Assembly (NCBI RefSeq): GCF_900095225.1
Contig: NZ_LT607422.1
Span: forward strand, 158,988 to 222,987
Direction: 5' to 3'
DNA length: 64,000 nt
From: Pseudomonas sp. UMAB-08
GTDB lineage: Bacteria; Pseudomonadota; Gammaproteobacteria; Pseudomonadales; Pseudomonadaceae
A program made the position numbers and the translations under genes. The notes below the pieces were generated by a model that saw only the letters and a program-made list of their open reading frames with translations, was not told where the DNA came from and made no database searches. Below are positions 41,138-49,513 of the stretch, piece after piece (the stretch's first letter is position 1; each line of letters opens with the position of its first letter).

Positions 41138-42439
41138 TTGAACCAAAACTGGCATGGCACCCTGATCCGTCACATGCTGCTATTGGTGACCGGCTGCCTG
41201 GTGATCGGTTTGATCAGCGGCTATTACGGCTGGAGCCTGGCGATTGGGCTGGCGATTTACCTGACGTGGACACTTAAACAATTACTGCGCCTGCACCAGT
41301 GGCTACGCCAGCATAAACCCGACGAACCACCACCTGACGGGTACGGTTTGTGGGGCGACGTGTTCGACAGCATTTATCAGCTGCAACGCCGCGACCAACG
41401 CGTGCGCGGCCGGTTGCAAGCGGTGATCGACCGCGTTCAGGAGTCCACTGCGGCCCTCAAAGACGCAGTGATCATGCTCGACAGCGACGGCAACCTGGAG
41501 TGGTGGAACCGAGCGGCGGAAACCCTGCTCGGCCTGAAAACCCCGCAGGACAGCGGTCAGCCTGTGACCAACCTGGTGCGTCATCCACGCTTCAAAGAAT
41601 ACTTCGAGCAGAACAATTACCTTGAGCCGCTGGAGATCCCCTCGCCGATCAATGATCGCGTGCGCGTGCAGTTGCTCATCACCCGCTATGGCAACAACGA
41701 ACACCTGATGCTGGTCCGCGATGTGACCCGCATTCATCAGCTCGAGCAGATGCGCAAAGACTTCGTCGCCAACGTCTCTCATGAGCTGCGCACGCCACTG
41801 ACGGTGATCTGTGGCTATCTGGAAACCTTGCTCGATAACGTTGAAGAGATAAACCCGCGCTGGGCTCGTGCCCTGCAGCAGATGCAACAGCAAGGCGCGC
41901 GCATGCAAACCCTGCTCAATGACTTGCTGTTGCTGGCCAAACTCGAAGCCACCGACTACCCGTCGGGTAACCAACCGGTCGTCGTATCAACGCTGTTGCA
42001 GACCATCAAAAATGACGCCCAGGCATTGTCCGGGCAGCGCAACCAGCGCATCACCCTGGAAATCGACAGCACACTCGGACTCAAGGGCAGCGAGCCCGAG
42101 CTGCGCAGTGCGTTTTCCAATCTGGTGTTCAATGCGGTGAAATACACCCCGGCCGAAGGCGCCATCCACATCCGCTGGTGGAGCGACGAGCAAGGTGCGC
42201 ACTTGTGCGTACAGGATTCAGGCCCCGGTATCGAGGCCAAGCATTTGCCGCGCCTGACCGAGCGTTTCTACCGCGTCGATTCCAGCCGAGCCTCCAATAC
42301 CGGTGGCACCGGGCTTGGCCTGGCCATCGTCAAGCACGTGTTGTTACGCCATCGCGGCACGCTGGATATCAGCAGCGTGCTGGGCAAAGGCAGCAGTTTT
42401 ACCTGCCATTTTGCCCCTGCCCAAGTGATCAAGCTCTGA
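41138..42439 (+). CDS. phoR: Phosphate regulon sensor kinase PhoR
   Basis: 433-residue membrane histidine kinase. Two N-terminal hydrophobic segments (about 9-45) with no large periplasmic domain, as for PhoR, which senses through PhoU/Pst; a PAS domain (about 95-195), the DHp histidine H215 (NVSHELRTPL), and the ATPase domain with FSNLVFNAVKYTP and GGTGLGLAIVKHV. Start is TTG at 41138 with AAGGATG about 10 nt upstream, matching the conserved MNQNWHGTLIRHM N-terminus. Confidence 0.96.
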   Translation: MNQNWHGTLIRHMLLLVTGCLVIGLISGYYGWSLAIGLAIYLTWTLKQLLRLHQWLRQHKPDEPPPDGYGLWGDVFDSIYQLQRRDQRVRGRLQAVIDRVQESTAALKDAVIMLDSDGNLEWWNRAAETLLGLKTPQDSGQPVTNLVRHPRFKEYFEQNNYLEPLEIPSPINDRVRVQLLITRYGNNEHLMLVRDVTRIHQLEQMRKDFVANVSHELRTPLTVICGYLETLLDNVEEINPRWARALQQMQQQGARMQTLLNDLLLLAKLEATDYPSGNQPVVVSTLLQTIKNDAQALSGQRNQRITLEIDSTLGLKGSEPELRSAFSNLVFNAVKYTPAEGAIHIRWWSDEQGAHLCVQDSGPGIEAKHLPRLTERFYRVDSSRASNTGGTGLGLAIVKHVLLRHRGTLDISSVLGKGSSFTCHFAPAQVIKL

Positions 42440-42546
42440 GCAAACCCCTAGGCAAGCTGGCCGGTAGCCGCTACATTGCCCCTCTTATGCCCGCCACTTT
42501 GGCTGCGGCAGCCCCCTAGATAATACGGAACCTTTAAAACTCCACC

Positions 42547-43887
42547 ATGGACCCTTCCCCTAGTTATAACCTGGCTTCACTTTTTGCCGATTTCGGCATG
42601 ATTCTTTTTGCAATGGTCCTGGTTCTGCTCAACGGCTTTTTCGTTGCCGCCGAGTTCGCTATGGTCAAGCTGCGTTCGACCAAGGTCGAATCCATCGCCG
42701 TTAAAAACGGCTGGCGCGGTCATATCCTGCGCACGGTCCACAGCCAGCTGGACGCCTATCTTTCAGCTTGCCAGTTGGGTATCACCCTCGCCTCCCTTGG
42801 CCTTGGCTGGGTCGGTGAGCCGGCGTTTGCCCACTTGTTGGCACCGCTGCTGGACATGGTCGGCGTACAGTCGCAGGAATTGATCAAGGGCATCTCCTTC
42901 TTCAGTGCGTTTTTCATCATCTCTTATCTGCACATCGTTATCGGCGAGCTGGCCCCCAAATCCTGGGCGATCCGCAAGCCCGAGCTGCTGTCGCTATGGA
43001 CGGCCGTGCCGCTGTATATGTTCTATTGGACCATGTACCCAGCGATCTACCTGCTCAACGCCAGTGCCAACGGCATCCTGCGCATCGCTGGCCAAGGCGA
43101 ACCCGGCCCGCATCACGATCATCAGTACAGCCGTGAAGAACTGAAGCTGATTCTGCATTCGAGCCGAGGCCAGGACCCGAGCGATCAAGGCATGCGCGTG
43201 CTGGCCTCCGCCGTCGAAATGGGCGAACTGGAGGTGGTCGACTGGGCCAACTCCCGCGAAGACCTGGTGACCCTGGACTGCAATGCGCCGCTCAAGGAAA
43301 TCCTGGCCCTGTTCCGCCGTCACAAATTCAGCCGCTACCCGGTCTACGATGCAGAGCGCGGTGAATTCGTCGGCCTGCTGCACATCAAGGACTTGTTGCT
43401 GGAACTGGCCGCGCTGGACCATATCCCCGAGTCGTTCAACCTCGCCGAGCTGACCCGGCCGCTGGAGCGCGTGTCCAAACACATGCCGCTGTCACGCCTG
43501 CTGGAGCAGTTCCGCAAGGGTGGCGCGCACTTCGCACTGGTTGAGGAGGCCGACGGCAAAATCATCGGTTACCTGACCATGGAAGACGTGCTGGAAGTAT
43601 TGGTCGGCGATATCCAGGACGAACACCGCAAGGCCGAACGCGGCATTCTCGCCTACCAACCCGGCAAGTTGCTGGTACGGGGCGATACGCCGTTGTTCAA
43701 GATCGAGCGCCTGCTGGGTATCGATCTGGACCACATCGACGCGGAGACACTCGCCGGATTGATCTACGAAACCCTGAAGCGGGTGCCTGAAGAAGAGGAA
43801 GTGCTGGAGGTCGAAGGCCTGCGCATCATCATCAAGAAGATGAAAGGGCCGAAAATCGTCCTGGCCAAGGTGCTCAAGCTGGATTGA
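42547..43887 (+). CDS. CNNM/CBS-domain membrane protein (HlyC/CorC family)
   Basis: 446-residue protein. The N-terminal CNNM membrane domain (1-200, LVLLNGFFVAAEFAMVKLRSTKVE) is followed by two CBS domains (about 205-335, FSRYPVYDAERGEFVGLLHIKDLL) and a CorC/HlyC domain (about 350-446). Members are implicated in magnesium/cobalt or sodium-linked export; substrate not shown here. It lies 107 bp after phoR, so it may be transcribed with it. Phosphate-linked role is only contextual. Confidence 0.9.
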   Translation: MDPSPSYNLASLFADFGMILFAMVLVLLNGFFVAAEFAMVKLRSTKVESIAVKNGWRGHILRTVHSQLDAYLSACQLGITLASLGLGWVGEPAFAHLLAPLLDMVGVQSQELIKGISFFSAFFIISYLHIVIGELAPKSWAIRKPELLSLWTAVPLYMFYWTMYPAIYLLNASANGILRIAGQGEPGPHHDHQYSREELKLILHSSRGQDPSDQGMRVLASAVEMGELEVVDWANSREDLVTLDCNAPLKEILALFRRHKFSRYPVYDAERGEFVGLLHIKDLLLELAALDHIPESFNLAELTRPLERVSKHMPLSRLLEQFRKGGAHFALVEEADGKIIGYLTMEDVLEVLVGDIQDEHRKAERGILAYQPGKLLVRGDTPLFKIERLLGIDLDHIDAETLAGLIYETLKRVPEEEEVLEVEGLRIIIKKMKGPKIVLAKVLKLD

Positions 43888-43960
43888 CCTGGAAAGGCCT
43901 GTTCGTTCCCACGTGACGAACTGCGCAATCTACTGTGCGGTCTGGGTGATCCCGACCGCC

Positions 43961-44857
43961 TCAGTTCCCGCCCACCGCAAAGTTCGGCAGGCTGTCGACG
44001 CGCTCAGCGAAACGATAGGGAATCGACTCCAGCCCCAGCCCGCCGTTGCGCTGCACCACGAAATGTAGATGGGGTCCGCTGCTGTTGCCGGTATTGCCGG
44101 AACGCGCCAGCGCGCTGCCGACAACGACGTGCTGACCTTCCTTGACGCTCACTGAACCACGCATCAGGTGCAAATAGACACCCATGGTGCCGTCGTCGTG
44201 CAGTATCCGGACAAAATTGCCTGAAGGGTCCGCGCCGTGGCCCGATTGGCCATTCTCGGTTTTAACCACCGTTCCCGCCCGCGCGGCAATGATCGGCGTG
44301 CCTTCGGGCATGGCGATGTCCATCGCGTAACGGCTTTTAATACCAAAGTGGCTGAAGGCGCCATTGGGACCCTGGCTCAGGCGAAAAGGGCCACCCTGCC
44401 AAGGCAGCGGATAACTGTAACCCTGAGGCTGCCGCCCAGGGTCGCCCAACGAGTAGCGCAGCTTGGGCGTGTAACTCAGCGCCTTGCCCGCTTGCCTAGG
44501 GCTGAGCACGGCCAGACGCAACGCGCTGCGGGCGGGAATGACACGGTGGATCGTCTGCTCCGTGACGCCCAGCACGTTCTTCAGCGCCGTGACCTGCAGC
44601 GCTACCTCGACCGGCGCATACGTATCGTTGCGCACAAACAGGCTGTGCACACCCTTGTCCTTTTTGATGTTCAGGTGCACCTGTTTTTCAAGGTGCTCGA
44701 CGATCCGCTCGCGCGGCACCACCACCGTAGCACCTGCCGTCGGCCTGTCAGTAAACGAGACCACGCCATTGGCATCGGTGAATTTATAGATGGTCACCGC
44801 CGCCGCCGATTGCGCGGTCAGCAACAGAGCACACAGGAGTAAGCAGCGCTCGAGCAT
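43961..44857 (-). CDS. M23 zinc peptidase with N-terminal DUF4124 domain
   Basis: 298-residue exported endopeptidase. Signal peptide MLERCLLLCALLLTAQSAAA, then a DUF4124-type segment TIYKFTDANGVVSFTDRPT, then the M23 peptidase domain (about 170-290): HFGIKSRYAMDIAM, VKTENGQSGHGADP, and GPHLHFVV with the zinc and catalytic histidines. It should cut peptidoglycan cross-links. The start at the signal peptide at 44857 is chosen over an upstream in-frame ATG at 44965. Confidence 0.88.
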   Translation of the reverse strand: MLERCLLLCALLLTAQSAAAVTIYKFTDANGVVSFTDRPTAGATVVVPRERIVEHLEKQVHLNIKKDKGVHSLFVRNDTYAPVEVALQVTALKNVLGVTEQTIHRVIPARSALRLAVLSPRQAGKALSYTPKLRYSLGDPGRQPQGYSYPLPWQGGPFRLSQGPNGAFSHFGIKSRYAMDIAMPEGTPIIAARAGTVVKTENGQSGHGADPSGNFVRILHDDGTMGVYLHLMRGSVSVKEGQHVVVGSALARSGNTGNSSGPHLHFVVQRNGGLGLESIPYRFAERVDSLPNFAVGGN

Positions 44858-44968
44858 CGTGATTGATATCTGGGTAGTGGGAGGCAGGGAGAGCGTAGCA
44901 GCGATTTGCCGCCGTTTGGGGGTGGCGGTATCAATCAGTAGCAAAGAGGCGGGGAAATCAGACAAACC

Positions 44969-45010
44969 GCATCAGCGCCTCCGCAGGCAAGCCTGCAGAG
45001 GCGCTGATGC
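44969..45010. repeat. 42-bp near-perfect inverted repeat after the response-regulator gene
   Basis: Arms at 44969-44988 and 44991-45010 pair over a 2-nt centre (AA), with one mismatched pair. It lies 7 bp beyond the stop of the gene at 45018 on the minus strand. The flank is not T-rich; probably a transcript-end stabiliser or terminator. Confidence 0.6.
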
Positions 45011-45017
45011 CAAGGGA

Positions 45018-45929
45018 TCAACCCCCCGGTACGAAGTGCTTTTGCGCCGTGCCACGGGCGATCAGACGGGACACGTAATCGAGCTTCTGCGCGTCCTGGT
45101 CGACAAAGCGGAAGGTCAGTTGCAGCCAGTCGCTGTCCGGTTTTGGTTCGTAGGCGACGATGGCGTGCAGGTAGCCGTTGAGACGGGCGACTTCGGCGTT
45201 CTCGCCTTGTTCCAGGTCGAGTACGGCGCTGTCGAGTACCTGCGGCAAGACCTCACCGCGACGCACCACCAGCAGCGCTTCCTTGAGGCTCAGCGCCTTG
45301 ATCACGCATTGCTGGTTACCGCTGGGCAACCGCAATTGGCCTTGACCGCGACCGCCAAGGGCTGACGCAGCAGCAGGTGCAGAGGCGTTGGCCGCCGGAT
45401 TGATCAAGGGTGCCGCTTTGGGCCCGGTAGCTGGCGTAGCGGTCGGTCTGACCACTTCCGTCTTGCCACCGGTAAGGGCGCTGAGAGAGTCGTTTGCAAA
45501 TGCCGAGTTCATCTTGGTTGGCGCACTGGCCAACAGGGTGTCGAGCTTGCCGACTTTAGTCAGCGCCTTCTTGACCTTGGTCAGCAGTTGCTCATTGGTG
45601 AACGGCTTGCCAATAAAGTCGGTGACGCCAGCCTGAATCGCCTGGACCACGTTCTCCTTGTCGCCACGGCTGGTGACCATGATGAAAGGCAGGGCTTTGA
45701 GGTTGTCCTGCCCACGGCACCAGGTCAGCAGTTCCAGCCCGGACATCTCTGGCATTTCCCAGTCGCACAACACCAGGTCGAACGTCTGACGCTCCAGCAA
45801 CACCTGAGCCTTGCGACCGTTGACGGCGTCTTCGATGTGAATACCGGGGAAGTAGTTACGTAACCCTTTTTTCACCAGATCGCGAATAAACGGCGCGTCG
45901 TCCACCACCAGCACACTGACTTTACTCAT
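45018..45929 (-). CDS. Response regulator with C-terminal PilZ-like domain
   Basis: 303-residue protein. Receiver domain 1-125 with acceptor D56 (DLVLCDWEMPEMSG) and K-P-F near 109; a linker rich in Ala/Pro/Thr (about 140-200); a C-terminal segment from about 200 (GQGQLRLPSGNQQCVIKALSLKEALLVVRRGEVLP) with the layout of PilZ-type c-di-GMP domains, though the RxxxR motif is not obvious. No kinase gene is adjacent. Function unknown; the phosphate genes on either side are context only. Confidence 0.82.
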   Translation of the reverse strand: MSKVSVLVVDDAPFIRDLVKKGLRNYFPGIHIEDAVNGRKAQVLLERQTFDLVLCDWEMPEMSGLELLTWCRGQDNLKALPFIMVTSRGDKENVVQAIQAGVTDFIGKPFTNEQLLTKVKKALTKVGKLDTLLASAPTKMNSAFANDSLSALTGGKTEVVRPTATPATGPKAAPLINPAANASAPAAASALGGRGQGQLRLPSGNQQCVIKALSLKEALLVVRRGEVLPQVLDSAVLDLEQGENAEVARLNGYLHAIVAYEPKPDSDWLQLTFRFVDQDAQKLDYVSRLIARGTAQKHFVPGG

Positions 45930-46046
45930 TGATCTTTCCCTTTAAAATCCCGGCAAGCATAGCGCTGGTTGATGGCCAATTGCCAAACCGATTAACGACG
46001 CCAGGACTTTTCGTTCGCGGGCGGCTTGAGTTCAACGCCCGTAACG

Positions 46047-46078
46047 AAAACGCCCGACAATGAGCCGGGCGTTTTTTT
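46047..46078 (-). terminator. Terminator after phoU
   Basis: AAAACGCCCG pairs with CGGGCGTTTT (46047-46056 with 46066-46075), around a GACAATGAGC loop region; T-rich on both flanks. It ends the phoU transcript on the minus strand. Confidence 0.85.
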
Positions 46079-46088
46079 GCAGGCAGTC

Positions 46089-46850
46089 TTATTTATCGTC
46101 AGATTTGCCCAGAACATTAGCGCTATCGCTGCTGACGCCCTGCACTTCTTCCTTCATGCGCTTGAGGCCCATATGGCGGACGTCGGTACCGCGCACCAGG
46201 TAGATAACCAGCTCCGAAATATTACGGGCATGGTCGCCGATACGTTCCAGCGAACGCAGCACCCAAATCACGCTCAACACCCGCGAGATAGAGCGCGGGT
46301 CTTCCATCATGTACGTGACCAGCTCGCGCAGCGCGGTTTTGTATTCGCGATCGATGGTCTTGTCGTACTGGGCCACGGACAGCGCCAGATCGGCATCGAA
46401 GCGAGCGAACGCATCAAGTGCATCACGGACCATGTTGCGCACCTGATCGCCGATATGCCGCACTTCAACGTAACCACGCGGCGATTCGCCTTCTTCACAC
46501 AGCTGAATGGCGCGCTTGGCAATTTTGGTGGACTCATCACCGATGCGCTCAAGATCGATCACAGACTTGGAGATGCTGATGATCAAACGCAGGTCGGAGG
46601 CCGCTGGCTGACGACGCGCAAGAATGCGCAGGCATTCTTCATCAATGTTGCGTTCCATCTGGTTGATCTGGTCGTCGATGTCACGAACCTGCTGGGCCAG
46701 GCCCGAGTCGGCTTCGATCAACGAGGTCACCGCATCGTTGACCTGTTTCTCGACCAGGCCACCCATCGCCAGTAGATGGCTGCGCACCTCCTCGAGTTCG
46801 GCATTGAACTGCTGGGAGATGTGATGAGTAAGGCTGTCTTTATCGATCAT
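46089..46850 (-). CDS. phoU: Phosphate signalling protein PhoU
   Basis: 253-residue all-helical PhoU with two repeats of three helices; each repeat carries the E/DxxxD metal motif (VIDLERIGDESTKIAKRAI and RSLERIGDHARNISELV). It represses the Pho regulon by coupling PstB and PhoR. Starts MIDKDSLTHHISQQFN. It lies downstream of pstB with a 70-bp gap in the pst operon. Confidence 0.97.
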   Translation of the reverse strand: MIDKDSLTHHISQQFNAELEEVRSHLLAMGGLVEKQVNDAVTSLIEADSGLAQQVRDIDDQINQMERNIDEECLRILARRQPAASDLRLIISISKSVIDLERIGDESTKIAKRAIQLCEEGESPRGYVEVRHIGDQVRNMVRDALDAFARFDADLALSVAQYDKTIDREYKTALRELVTYMMEDPRSISRVLSVIWVLRSLERIGDHARNISELVIYLVRGTDVRHMGLKRMKEEVQGVSSDSANVLGKSDDK

Positions 46851-46920
46851 GCTTATTGTCCTTGGAACGTCCAGTTAACTACGAGACCGCAGCAGTACTT
46901 CAGGGCCAACCCGCCAGGCC

Positions 46921-47754
46921 CTAGCCGTAACGGCCGGTGATGTAGTCTTCTGTCTGTTTTTTCGCCGGGTTGGTGAACAGCGTGTCGGTATCACCGAACT
47001 CGACCAGTTTGCCCATGTACATGAAGGCGGTGTAGTCGGAGACCCGCGCCGCCTGTTGCATGTTGTGGGTCACGATGACGATGGTGTACTTGGCTTTCAG
47101 CTCGTAGATCAGCTCTTCGACTTTCAGCGTCGAGATCGGATCGAGTGCCGAGCACGGCTCATCGAGCAGCAGGACTTCCGGCTCCACGGCGATAGTACGT
47201 GCAATCACCAACCGTTGTTGCTGACCACCGGACAGACCCAGTGCCGACTCGTGCAGGCGGTCTTTGACCTCCTCCCACAGTGCCGCACCCTTGAGCGCCC
47301 ACTCGACCGCTTCGTCGAGTACACGTTTTTTGTTGATGCCCTGAATACGCAGGCCGTACACCACGTTTTCATAGATGGTTTTCGGGAACGGGTTAGGCTT
47401 CTGGAACACCATGCCGACACGGCGACGCAGTTCAGCCACGTCTTCGCCCTTGCGATAGATGTCATGGCCGTACAGGTTGATGGCGCCTTCCACGCGGCAG
47501 CCGTCAACCAGGTCGTTCATGCGGTTGAACGTGCGCAACAGGGTCGACTTGCCGCAGCCGGACGGGCCGATAAAGGCAGTCACGCGTTGTTTCGGGATGT
47601 TCATGCTGACGTCGAACAACGCCTGCTTGTCGCCGTAGAACAGGCTCAGACCCGGCACTTCGAGTGCAACGGTTTCATTCGCCAGGTTCAGGCCTTGCTT
47701 ATCGCGTCCCAGGGCGGACATGTTGATGCCGTGGGTATGGGTTTCGTGCTGCAT
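46921..47754 (-). CDS. pstB: Phosphate ABC importer ATPase PstB
   Basis: 277-residue ATPase. Walker A GPSGCGKST (63-71), Q-loop FQKPNPFP, ABC signature LSGGQQQRL, Walker B VLLLDEPCSAL. It drives phosphate uptake through PstC/PstA. The start at 47754 (MQHETHTHGINMSALG) has a GGAG at good distance and gives the common pseudomonad length; an ATG at 47787 after a GGAGGG site would give 288 residues and cannot be excluded. Confidence 0.95.
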   Translation of the reverse strand: MQHETHTHGINMSALGRDKQGLNLANETVALEVPGLSLFYGDKQALFDVSMNIPKQRVTAFIGPSGCGKSTLLRTFNRMNDLVDGCRVEGAINLYGHDIYRKGEDVAELRRRVGMVFQKPNPFPKTIYENVVYGLRIQGINKKRVLDEAVEWALKGAALWEEVKDRLHESALGLSGGQQQRLVIARTIAVEPEVLLLDEPCSALDPISTLKVEELIYELKAKYTIVIVTHNMQQAARVSDYTAFMYMGKLVEFGDTDTLFTNPAKKQTEDYITGRYG

Positions 47755-47827
47755 AGGGTTACTCCATACGCTAACAATTCGTTTCATCGAACCGCCCTCC
47801 TCGCATGAGTGGGCGGCGCTTTTCAAA

Positions 47828-49498
47828 TCAGCTGTCCAGCGCTTTGTACTTCTCGCGCAGGTGGTTACGAATGGCCACCGCAGACAGGTTGAGCAAGGCG
47901 ATCACCAGCACCAGCAGCAGCGCCGTGGCGTACACCAGCGGCCGCGCGGCTTCGACGTTCGGGCTCTGGAAGCCGACGTCATAAATATGGAAGCCCAAGT
48001 GCATGATCTTCTGGTCAAGGTGCAGGTACGGGTAGTTGCCGTCCACTGGCAGCGACGGCGCCAGTTTCACGACACCCACCAGCATCAACGGCGCCACTTC
48101 GCCAGCAGCACGGGCGACCGCCAGAATCATGCCGGTCATCATCGCCGGGCTGGCCATGGGCAGCACGATCTTCCATAAGGTTTCAGCCTTGGTTGCACCG
48201 AGCGCCAACGAACCTTCGCGAACGGTACGCGGAATACGCGCCAGACCTTCTTCCGTGGCCACGATCACCACGGGGACGGCCAACAGTGCGAGGGTCAGAG
48301 ACGCCCAGAGCAAGCCTGGCGTGCCGAAGGTCGGTGCTGGCAAAGCTTCAGGAAAGAACAACCGGTCCACCGAACCGCCGAGCACGTAAACAAAGAAGCC
48401 CAGGCCGAATACCCCGTACACAATCGCCGGCACCCCGGCCAGGTTGTTCACTGCGATACGGATCAAACGGGTGACCGGGCCTTGCCGTGCGTACTCTCGC
48501 AGGTACACCGCAGCCAGGACGCCGAACGGGGTGACGATCATCGCCATGATCAGGGTCATCATCACGGTGCCGAAAATCGCCGGGAAGATCCCGCCTTCGG
48601 TGTTGGCTTCACGCGGGTCTTCGCTGAGGAACTCCCACAGTTTCTTGAAGTAGAAACCCAGCTTGGTAAAGGTGCCCATGGCATTCGGTTGGTAAGCGTG
48701 AACCACTTTGCCGACGCTGATCACCACTTCGTTGCCGTTGGCATCGCGGGCCGTCAGGCTGTCGCGATTGAACGCCTCATGCAGCGAGCCCAGTCGCCCT
48801 TCAATTGCCTGGTAACGAGCATCCAGTTCGGCGCGCTCGCTATCCATGTCCGCTTGAGCGGCAGCATCGAGCGTGCCGTCGAGTTCCAGTTTGCGTTTGT
48901 GCAGACGCAGACGCTCGATGCCATGGTTGATGGCGCCGATGTCTTTTTTCTCGAGTTTGCTCAGCTCACTGGCCAGGGTTTCGACGCGCTTGATTCGCTC
49001 TTGAAGCATCGGCCAGGCCGCTTCACCTTCGGCGATGACCTTGCCGTCTTCCTTGAGATTGACCAGATAGCCGTAGTAGTTACCCCATTCACGACGCTCC
49101 AGGGTCATCAGCTCGGCAGGCGTGCTCTGTTCCGTCAGCCACTCGCCGACAACCCAGGTGAAATCGCTTGGGTTGGAATCACGGTTACCGACCTTGAACA
49201 GCTCGCGAGTCATGAACTCCGGGCCGACATCGGGTACGGGCAAGCCTGCACCCTTGAGGCGAGCGCGAGGCACTTCTTCGGCCTGCACCACTTCACCGAT
49301 CAATACATGGTTAGCCTGATTGGGCACGTTGTACTGCGCACGCACCACATCAGCCGGCCAGAAGTGGCCCAAGCCACGGACGGCGATCACTGTCAGCAAG
49401 CCCAGGGTCATGATCACCGCGATGGACACAGCGCCCGCGCTCATCCAGACGCCGGGGGCACCGCTCTTGAACCAACTCTTGAGGGAGTTCTGTTTCAC
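47828..49498 (-). CDS. pstA: Phosphate ABC importer permease PstA with large N-terminal periplasmic insert
   Basis: 556-residue permease, far longer than the about 300 residues of E. coli PstA. The first membrane segment (about 20-43) is followed by about 240 extra residues (about 50-285) containing long charged helices (RIKRVETLASELSKLEKKDI, ERLRLHKRKLEL) of coiled-coil character, then the ABC permease domain (about 300-556; GIFPAIFGTVMMTLIMAMI, the EGSLALGATKAETLWKIVLP loop that meets PstB). The insert is a known feature of pseudomonad PstA. 15 bp between pstC stop and its start. Confidence 0.94.
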   Translation of the reverse strand: MKQNSLKSWFKSGAPGVWMSAGAVSIAVIMTLGLLTVIAVRGLGHFWPADVVRAQYNVPNQANHVLIGEVVQAEEVPRARLKGAGLPVPDVGPEFMTRELFKVGNRDSNPSDFTWVVGEWLTEQSTPAELMTLERREWGNYYGYLVNLKEDGKVIAEGEAAWPMLQERIKRVETLASELSKLEKKDIGAINHGIERLRLHKRKLELDGTLDAAAQADMDSERAELDARYQAIEGRLGSLHEAFNRDSLTARDANGNEVVISVGKVVHAYQPNAMGTFTKLGFYFKKLWEFLSEDPREANTEGGIFPAIFGTVMMTLIMAMIVTPFGVLAAVYLREYARQGPVTRLIRIAVNNLAGVPAIVYGVFGLGFFVYVLGGSVDRLFFPEALPAPTFGTPGLLWASLTLALLAVPVVIVATEEGLARIPRTVREGSLALGATKAETLWKIVLPMASPAMMTGMILAVARAAGEVAPLMLVGVVKLAPSLPVDGNYPYLHLDQKIMHLGFHIYDVGFQSPNVEAARPLVYATALLLVLVIALLNLSAVAIRNHLREKYKALDS

Positions 49499-49513
49499 AG
49501 ACTTCTACCTTCC

